NCBI RefSeq assembly: GCF_026341815.1
Contig: NZ_JAPENX010000001.1
Coordinates: forward strand, 4,712,001 to 4,776,000
Direction of reading: 5' to 3'
DNA from: Streptomyces sp. NBC_00572
GTDB taxonomy: Bacteria; Actinomycetota; Actinomycetes; Streptomycetales; Streptomycetaceae
Length of the DNA stretch: 64,000 bases
Under the pieces are notes generated by a model. It did no database searches and was not told where the DNA came from. It saw only the letters and a list, made by a program, of their open reading frames with translations. The translations under genes and the position numbers were made by a program. Positions 58,671 to 64,000 of the stretch are shown piece by piece (positions within the stretch are counted from its first letter, which is position 1; the number at the start of each line of letters is the position of its first letter).

Positions 58671-60179
58671 ATGCCCGAACGCCGTACCGTCGCCCTTGTC
58701 ACTCTTGGCTGCGCCCGTAACGAGGTGGACTCGGAGGAGCTCGCAGGCCGCTTGGCAGCGGACGGCTGGGAGCTCGTCGAGAACGCCGAAGATGCGGATG
58801 TCGCCGTCGTCAACACCTGTGGATTCGTCGAAGCCGCCAAGAAGGACTCCGTCGACGCCCTCCTCGAAGCCAATGATCTGAAGGACCACGGCCGCACCCA
58901 GGCCGTGGTCGCCGTCGGCTGTATGGCCGAGCGGTACGGCAAGGAACTCGCCGAAGCCCTCCCGGAGGCCGACGGCGTCCTCGGCTTCGACGACTACTCC
59001 GACATCTCCAACCGCCTCCAGACCATCCTCAGCGGTGGCAGTGTCGAGGCGCACACCCCGCGTGACCGGCGCCAGCTGCTGCCGCTCTCGCCCGTGGAGC
59101 GCCAGGAGGCCGCCGCCACGGTGGCCCTCCCGGGCCACGGCGTCGTGGAGGCCCCCGCCCCCGCCGTCGCGCCCGAGGGCGTGCCGAGCGACCTGCCCGA
59201 CGGTCTCGCGCCCGCCTCCGGGCCGCGCGCCCCGCTCCGCCGGCGCCTGGACACCAGCCCCGTCGCCTCCGTGAAGCTGGCCTCCGGCTGCGACCGCCGC
59301 TGCTCCTTCTGCGCCATCCCCTCCTTCCGCGGCTCCTTCGTCTCCCGCCGTCCCTCGGACGTGCTCAACGAGACGCGCTGGCTCGCCGAGCAGGGGGTGA
59401 AGGAGGTCATGCTGGTCTCCGAGAACAACACCTCCTACGGCAAGGACCTCGGCGACATCCGGCTCCTGGAGAGCCTGCTGCCCGAGCTCGCTGCGGTCGA
59501 CGGCATCGAGCGCGTCCGCGTCAGCTACCTCCAGCCCGCCGAGATGCGCCCCGGCCTGATCGACGTCCTGACGTCGACCGAGAAGGTCGTGCCGTACTTC
59601 GACCTTTCCTTCCAGCACAGCGCCCCCGACGTGCTGCGGGCGATGCGCCGCTTCGGCGACACCGACCGCTTCCTGGAGCTCCTGGAGACCATCCGGGCCA
59701 AGGCCCCGACGGCCGGCGCCCGCTCCAACTTCATCGTCGGCTTCCCCGGCGAGACCGAGGCCGACTTCGCCGAGCTGGAACGCTTCGTCACCCACGCCCG
59801 GCTCGACGCCATCGGCGTCTTCGGCTACTCCGACGAGGACGGCACCGAGGCCGCCACGTACGAGCACAAGCTCGACCAGGACGTCGTCGACGCGCGCCTC
59901 GCCCACCTCTCCCGGCTCGCCGAGGAGCTCACCGCCCAGCGCGCGGAGGAGCGGATCGGAGAGACCCTTGAAGTACTGGTCGAGTCCGTGGACGACGAGG
60001 ACGGCGTGATCGGCCGCGCCGCCCACCAGGCGCCCGAGACCGACGGCCAGGTCGTCCTCACCACGGCCGGCGGTGCGAGCCCCGACCTGGCTCCGGGCCG
60101 TATGGTCATGGCGAAGGTCGTCGGCACGGAGGGCGTCGACCTGGTGGCCGAGTGTCTTTTCGAGGAGGCAGGCAGATGA
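58671..60179 (+). CDS. rimO: Ribosomal protein S12 methylthiotransferase
   Basis: A 502-residue radical-SAM enzyme that adds methylthio to Asp89 of S12. The N-terminal MTTase domain has VTLGCARNEVDSE and NTCGFVEAAK; the radical-SAM cluster is CDRRCSFC (Cys207, Cys211, Cys214). A C-terminal TRAM domain follows (EVLVESVDDEDGVIGRAAHQ). Between the N-terminal domain and the radical-SAM cluster is an Ala/Pro-rich insertion of about 60 residues (near 139-196), so the protein is longer than typical RimO of about 440. The ATG may be leaderless. The stop overlaps pgsA as ATGA. Confidence 0.95.
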   Translation: MPERRTVALVTLGCARNEVDSEELAGRLAADGWELVENAEDADVAVVNTCGFVEAAKKDSVDALLEANDLKDHGRTQAVVAVGCMAERYGKELAEALPEADGVLGFDDYSDISNRLQTILSGGSVEAHTPRDRRQLLPLSPVERQEAAATVALPGHGVVEAPAPAVAPEGVPSDLPDGLAPASGPRAPLRRRLDTSPVASVKLASGCDRRCSFCAIPSFRGSFVSRRPSDVLNETRWLAEQGVKEVMLVSENNTSYGKDLGDIRLLESLLPELAAVDGIERVRVSYLQPAEMRPGLIDVLTSTEKVVPYFDLSFQHSAPDVLRAMRRFGDTDRFLELLETIRAKAPTAGARSNFIVGFPGETEADFAELERFVTHARLDAIGVFGYSDEDGTEAATYEHKLDQDVVDARLAHLSRLAEELTAQRAEERIGETLEVLVESVDDEDGVIGRAAHQAPETDGQVVLTTAGGASPDLAPGRMVMAKVVGTEGVDLVAECLFEEAGR

Positions 60180-60850
60180 CCGGAGTCCCGGCATCCGCGA
60201 CGGGCGGGACCGGTAGGCCGGCGCCCCGCGGCAAGCTGGGCACGGCGGCCGTCAACCAGGCCAGCCTGTGGAACATCGCCAACATCCTGACCATGATCCG
60301 GCTCGTGCTCGTGCCGGCCTTCGTGCTGCTGCTCTTCCAGGACGGCGGTCACGACCCCGCATGGCGGGCCTGGGCCTGGGCGGCGTTCGCCGTCGCCATG
60401 ATCACGGATGTCTTCGACGGGCACCTCGCCCGTGCGTACAACCTGGTCACGGACTTCGGGAAGATCGCCGACCCGATCGCCGACAAGGCGATCATGGCGG
60501 CCGGACTCATCTCGCTGTCCGCGCTCGGCGACCTGCCCTGGTGGGTCACCGGAGTCATCCTGGCCCGTGAGCTGGGGATCACCCTGATGCGGTTCTGGGT
60601 GATCAGGCACGGGGTCATCCCGGCCAGCCGCGGCGGCAAGATGAAGACGCTGGCCCAGGGCACGGCGGTCGGCATGTACGTGCTGATGCTCACCGGGCCG
60701 CTGGCCACCCTGCGCTTCTGGGTGATGGCGGTGGCCGTCGTGCTGACGGTCGTCACCGGTCTGGACTACGTACGCCAGGCGGTCGTACTGCGTCGCAAGG
60801 GGCTCGCCGCCGAGCGGGCGGCCGCGCAGTCGGAGGCGGCGACGCGATGA
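60176..60850 (+). CDS. pgsA: CDP-diacylglycerol--glycerol-3-phosphate 3-phosphatidyltransferase
   Basis: A 224-residue membrane enzyme of phosphatidylglycerol synthesis. The CDP-alcohol phosphotransferase motif is complete: ITDVFDGHLARAYNLVTDFG followed by KIADPIADK, with all acidic residues. About five membrane helices are visible. ATG 60176 has GAGGAGG; a GTG/ATG choice upstream at 60152 lies within rimO. The start overlaps rimO by four bases (ATGA) and the stop overlaps cinA by four bases. Another CDP-alcohol substrate cannot be ruled out; Streptomyces has several such paralogues. Confidence 0.9.
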   Translation: MTGVPASATGGTGRPAPRGKLGTAAVNQASLWNIANILTMIRLVLVPAFVLLLFQDGGHDPAWRAWAWAAFAVAMITDVFDGHLARAYNLVTDFGKIADPIADKAIMAAGLISLSALGDLPWWVTGVILARELGITLMRFWVIRHGVIPASRGGKMKTLAQGTAVGMYVLMLTGPLATLRFWVMAVAVVLTVVTGLDYVRQAVVLRRKGLAAERAAAQSEAATR

Positions 60851-61368
60851 ACGGGGCCGCCCGGGTGCTGGCACTGCTTGCGGAGCGTGGTCACACGCTG
60901 GCCGCCGCGGAGTCGCTCACGGGTGGTCTGGTGGCCGCGGAGCTCACCGGAGTGCCCGGCGCCTCGGCCTCCTTCCGGGGGTCCGTCACGGCCTACGCCA
61001 CGGCCCTCAAGCAGGAGCTGCTGGGTGTCGACGCGGCCCTGCTCGCCGAGCGCGGAGCGGTGGATCCCGAGGTCGCGCTGCAGATGGCGGCCGGTGTACG
61101 GGCCCGGCTCGGCGCCGACTGGGGGATCTCGACGACCGGGGTCGCGGGGCCCGATCCGCAGGACGGACAGCCGGTCGGAACCGTCTACGTGGCGGTCGCG
61201 GGACCTGCCGCGACCGGCGCCCGCGCCGGGAAAGTGGTCTCGTTGAGGTTGAACGGCGACCGCGCGGACATCCGTAGAGAGAGCGTACGGAGCGTACTGG
61301 AACTGCTCCATGAGGAACTCTCGGGAAATGCGCGGGCACAGGATACGGAACACAACGGGGGGAATTGA
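60847..61368 (+). CDS. CinA C-terminal domain protein, nicotinamide-nucleotide amidohydrolase (PncC type)
   Basis: A 173-residue protein matching the CinA C-terminal (PncC) domain, with AAAESLTGGLVAAELTGVPGAS, FRGSVTAYATALKQELLGV, and GISTTGVAGPDPQDGQPVGTVYVAV. PncC hydrolyses nicotinamide mononucleotide to nicotinate mononucleotide and ammonia. The N-terminal molybdopterin-type half of full CinA is absent, as is normal for this short form. It begins with an ATGA overlap to pgsA and is followed by a 109-nt gap before clgR. It is often labelled cinA in Streptomyces. Confidence 0.92.
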   Translation: MNGAARVLALLAERGHTLAAAESLTGGLVAAELTGVPGASASFRGSVTAYATALKQELLGVDAALLAERGAVDPEVALQMAAGVRARLGADWGISTTGVAGPDPQDGQPVGTVYVAVAGPAATGARAGKVVSLRLNGDRADIRRESVRSVLELLHEELSGNARAQDTEHNGGN

Positions 61369-61477
61369 TGTTTGCAGCCCTGAGTGAACACGACATCGCT
61401 CCCCGCACGGCCGCAGCGCGAGGCGGTACGGTGGGGCGTGAAGGATGCGGCTACGCGGTCCGAGGAGGGAGCCACCG

Positions 61478-61861
61478 ATGATTCTGCTCCGTCGCCTGTT
61501 GGGTGACGTGCTGCGTCGGCAGCGCCAGCGCCAAGGCCGTACTCTGCGCGAAGTCTCCTCGTCCGCCCGAGTCTCGCTCGGCTATCTCTCCGAGGTGGAG
61601 CGGGGGCAGAAGGAGGCTTCCTCCGAGCTGCTCTCCGCGATCTGCGACGCGCTGGACGTACGGATGTCCGAGCTCATGCGTGAAGTGAGCGACGAGCTGT
61701 CACTGGCCGAACTGGCCGAGTCGGCAGCGGCGAGCGAACCGGTGCCGACGCCGGTACGCCCGATGCTCAATTCGGTGTCGGTGACGTCGGTGGCCGGTGT
61801 GTCCACCGGGCGGGTGACCATCAAGGCGCCCGCGGAAGCGGTCGACGTCGTCGCCGCCTGA
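61478..61861 (+). CDS. clgR: ClgR: helix-turn-helix activator of clp and lon genes
   Basis: A 127-residue XRE-type regulator. The helix-turn-helix is at residues 10-65 (LRRQRQRQGRTLREVSSSARV, then SLGYLSEVERGQKEASSELL). ATG 61478 follows GAGGAGGG at 61462. The C-terminus is VDVVAA. In S. lividans and other actinobacteria, ClgR is degraded by ClpP through its two C-terminal alanines (established knowledge of the family). In mycobacteria clgR also lies near pgsA and ftsK, which supports the identity. It is terminated by a strong hairpin. Confidence 0.92.
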   Translation: MILLRRLLGDVLRRQRQRQGRTLREVSSSARVSLGYLSEVERGQKEASSELLSAICDALDVRMSELMREVSDELSLAELAESAAASEPVPTPVRPMLNSVSVTSVAGVSTGRVTIKAPAEAVDVVAA

Positions 61862-61910
61862 GTCGTCGCCCGGCGGCCGAATGTGTCGCTGTGTGAAACG
61901 AAGTGGGGTC

Positions 61911-61953
61911 AAGCCCCGGTCGGTGCCTCCTTGAGGGGCGCCGACCGGGGCTT
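61911..61953 (+). terminator. Terminator after clgR
   Basis: Thirteen bases at 61911-61923 pair exactly with 61941-61953, followed by TTCCCTT. Confidence 0.85.
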
Positions 61954-62130
61954 TTCCCTTGATGAGGGGTGGTTTCCTCGGTATTGGCCCCATTGCTGGA
62001 GATGCCGGGTTCATGTGTCGCGTGCCATGGTGGGGGGACGTACGACTGGGCCGTGTGCGCCGGGTTTGCCTCCGGTGCGCCCTCCCGCAGGGTGATCCTG
62101 CCGGTCTAGCGTCGACGGCAGGAGGCGGCC

Positions 62131-62400
62131 ATGGTACGGCGACGTGTGCCGCCGGCGACGCTCGCGCTGGTCGCGATCGGGCTGGTGGCCGGGGGGCTCT
62201 GGTGGTGGGCTGTGCTGCGCCTGCTCCTGGCGCCGGGCGATGCCGGGCCGGTCGAGGGGGCGGTGGCCGCGGGCGGCTGGGGGCTGAGCCTGCTGCCGGT
62301 CCACGTGGCGGCCTCGTCGGGGCGGCCGGGGGCGCTCGTCCGACAGGTCACCAGGGCATCGCGACGCCGCCGTTGGGGCGCAGGATCTGGCCTGTCGTGA
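62131..62400 (+). CDS. Small membrane protein, unknown
   Basis: An 89-residue protein with a hydrophobic N-terminal helix (about 9-32, LALVAIGLVAGGLWWWAVL), a short loop and a second weakly hydrophobic segment (WGLSLLPVHVAA). An AGGAGG site at 62121-62126 precedes the ATG. A TAGCGT lies at 62105-62110. The last 53 bases overlap the 3' end of the convergent SDR gene, and the Arg-rich C-terminus (SRRRRWGAGSG) may be read-through of the opposite coding strand, so the true end may be shorter in relatives. Function unknown. Confidence 0.6.
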   Translation: MVRRRVPPATLALVAIGLVAGGLWWWAVLRLLLAPGDAGPVEGAVAAGGWGLSLLPVHVAASSGRPGALVRQVTRASRRRRWGAGSGLS

Positions 62401-63205
62401 ACGCGGAGGCGTCCGACGCGAGGTGCAGGACGGCGTGGGCGATGTCCTGGGCCTCCCCGACCCGGCCCAGCGGTGAGTGACGGATCATCGCGGCCTCCGC
62501 CTGCTGTTGGGCGGCCGGCTCGTGGCGGTCCGTCATGGGGGTGCGGATCCAGCCCGGGGCGACCGCGTTGACCCGGATGCCGTGCCGGCCGGCCTCCGTC
62601 GCCAGGGTCTTCGTCAGCTGGACGACGGCCGCCTTGGTGACGCTGTAGCAGAGCAGCCCGGGGCTCGCGGTGTCCATGGCGCCCGAGGCCATCGTGACGA
62701 TCGAACCGGGCACGCCGGCGGCGATCATCGAACGGGCAGCCTCCTGGCACGCGTAGAGAACGCCCTTGAAATTGACGGCGAGGACGCGGTCGAGGTCCTC
62801 CTCGCGGGTCTCCAGGACCGAGCTGGTGTGCATGATCCCGGCGACCGCGGCCATGACGTGGAGGGGGCCGGCCGTGCGGACGGCGGCGGCGAGGGCCGCT
62901 CGGTCGGTGACGTCCAGGGTGTGCGGGTGTGCGGTGCCTCCCTCGCGGGCGATGAGGGTGACCGTCTCCTTGAGGCCGTGCTCGTCGCGGTCCGCGCAGT
63001 GCACGGTGGCGCCGGCCTGGGCGAGGAGGACGGCGGTCGCGCGGCCGATGCCGCTGGCGGCGCCGGTGACGAAGGCGGTGCGGTCGGTCAGGTCGTAGGC
63101 GGGGAGGGGTGGCCTGTTCGCCGTGTTCGCCTTGCTCGCTCTGTCCGCCTTGATCGGCTTGCTCGTTGTGCTTGTCGCGCTCGATTCGTTCGCCGTGTCC
63201 GTCAT
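62348..63205 (-). CDS. Short-chain dehydrogenase/reductase
   Basis: A 285-residue classical SDR. The cofactor motif is TGAASGIG at about residue 47, with AVAGIMHTSS, the catalytic Ser in TMASGAMDTA, Tyr-Lys in YSVTKAAV and NAVAPGWIRTPM. The first 35 residues are Ser/Thr/Lys-rich and are not part of the fold. The Asp-Arg after the second strand (HCADRDEHG) favours NAD(H) over NADPH. The substrate is unknown. It is transcribed leftward and ends in overlap with the small membrane protein. Confidence 0.9.
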   Translation of the reverse strand: MTDTANESSATSTTSKPIKADRASKANTANRPPLPAYDLTDRTAFVTGAASGIGRATAVLLAQAGATVHCADRDEHGLKETVTLIAREGGTAHPHTLDVTDRAALAAAVRTAGPLHVMAAVAGIMHTSSVLETREEDLDRVLAVNFKGVLYACQEAARSMIAAGVPGSIVTMASGAMDTASPGLLCYSVTKAAVVQLTKTLATEAGRHGIRVNAVAPGWIRTPMTDRHEPAAQQQAEAAMIRHSPLGRVGEAQDIAHAVLHLASDASAFTTGQILRPNGGVAMPW

Positions 63206-63237
63206 GGTCGGACCGTACGACTGGATCTGACGGATCG

Positions 63238-64000
63238 TCAATTGTCGGGTGGGGGTGGGGTGGTCTTGTCGTCGGGGCCTCGTTGGCAGCCTGGGCACCA
63301 GTACGTGATCCGGTCGCCGAGTTCCGCCTTGCGGATCGGGGCGCCGCAGCGGAGGCAGGGGTGTCCGGCGCGGCCGTAGACGTGCAGCGGAGTTCCGGGG
63401 CGGCGTGTGGTGGTGGTGCGCCGGTCGGGGCGGTCCTTGTTCGCGTCCAGGAGGCGGTGTGCGGTAGCCACCAGGCGGGCGGGGACGCCGGGGTCCAGGT
63501 CGCCCACCGGGAGCCAGGGCGTGACGCCGGCCAGGAACGCCAGCTCCGACTTGTACACGTTGCCGATGCCGGCCAGGTTCCGCTGGTCGAGCAGTGCCTC
63601 GCCGAGCGGCCGGGCGAGGTCGGTGGTCAGCCGACGGGCGGCCTCCTCGGCGTCCCAGTCGGGGCCCAGCAGGTCCGGGCCCAGGTGTCCCACCGCGTCC
63701 GACTCGTCCGCGGTGCGGATCAGCTCCAGGACCGGGAGGCGGTAGCCGTACGCGGTGGACTCGTCGTTTCCCAGGATCGCCCGGATCTGGTGGTCGGGGC
63801 CGCCGCGCGGGCGCTCCCCGGTGGCGTACACCCGCCATGCGCCGTCCATCCGCAGATGGGAGTGGAGGGTCAGACCGCCCTCGACGCGGGCGAGGAGGTG
63901 CTTGCCGCGTGGCGTGACATCGAGGAGCGTCCGGCCGGTGAGGTCGGCGGTGGCGAAGCGGGGCACCCGGAGGTCCGAGCGGGTCAGGACCCGGCCGGCG
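63238..64000 (-). CDS. Fpg/Nei family DNA glycosylase (N-terminus outside window)
   Basis: About 254 residues of a base-excision-repair glycosylase/AP lyase; its 5' end is beyond base 64000. Visible are the GKHLLARVEGGLTLHSHLRMDG strand with the substrate-binding Lys, the H2TH segment EALLDQRNLAGIGNVYKSE, and a zinc finger CLRCG ... WCPGC. The catalytic N-terminal Pro is not in the window, so Fpg and Nei cannot be separated with certainty; the tail resembles actinobacterial Nei2-type proteins. A GTG at 63966 is internal and not the start. Confidence 0.9.
   Translation of the reverse strand, partial: AGRVLTRSDLRVPRFATADLTGRTLLDVTPRGKHLLARVEGGLTLHSHLRMDGAWRVYATGERPRGGPDHQIRAILGNDESTAYGYRLPVLELIRTADESDAVGHLGPDLLGPDWDAEEAARRLTTDLARPLGEALLDQRNLAGIGNVYKSELAFLAGVTPWLPVGDLDPGVPARLVATAHRLLDANKDRPDRRTTTTRRPGTPLHVYGRAGHPCLRCGAPIRKAELGDRITYWCPGCQRGPDDKTTPPPPDN

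Overview
The window is a high-GC actinobacterial chromosome segment, almost certainly Streptomyces. The evidence is the codon use, the GTG and TTG starts, the gene order, and a 16S rRNA ending in the actinobacterial form. No phage, insertion sequence or CRISPR array is visible. Nearly every gene belongs to a conserved core neighbourhood, and the gene order matches the S. coelicolor region that carries osaABC and the ESX locus (from memory, not searched).

Layout. (1) 1-2334: the end of the nusA-infB group, with infB 3' end, a YlxP/DUF503 protein, rbfA and truB. (2) 2537-6076: a large STAND-like ATPase with a degenerate trypsin-like head, in its own transcription unit behind a 34-nt perfect palindromic terminator; then ribF. 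(3) 7120-12918: a leftward five-gene peptide/nickel-type ABC importer operon. (4) 13105-28958: a complete type VII (ESX) secretion locus. It holds an EspI-like ATPase, an unrecognised protein, eccE, eccB, mycP, two WXG100 substrates, a DUF397 protein, eccC and eccD, arranged as two divergent pairs. (5) 28959-39150: RNA decay and lysine/thymidylate metabolism, with rpsO-pnp, an M16 peptidase, dapB, three small membrane genes, thyX, dapA and RNase J. (6) 39151-44916: a full rRNA operon (16S-23S-5S) with tandem promoters and a tRNA-Thr(GGT) four bases after the 5S gene. (7) 44987-54492: the osmotic/SigB control group osaC (PP2C phosphatase), osaA (giant hybrid histidine kinase with a HAMP array) and osaB (response regulator). 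(8) 54630-61861: ftsK, a RodZ-like protein, rimO, pgsA, cinA and clgR, several of them translationally coupled. (9) 62131-64000: a small membrane protein, an SDR oxidoreductase and a Fpg/Nei DNA glycosylase cut by the window edge.

How it fits together. The ESX genes form one secretion machine: the EccBCDE membrane complex, the MycP protease and the EsxBA cargo. rpsO-pnp, RNase J, rbfA, truB and rimO form a ribosome-maturation and RNA-turnover theme around the rRNA operon. OsaA/OsaB/OsaC form a stress relay, and ClgR is a short-lived activator of Clp/Lon proteases.

The items most worth a second look are: the inactivated-looking protease/STAND protein; the HAMP array of OsaA with an exact 276-nt period; a 17-bp UUCG hairpin inside the first codons of the M16 peptidase; a 13-bp hairpin just before the TTG start of RNase J; and the RNase J terminator that shares bases with the first rRNA promoter.
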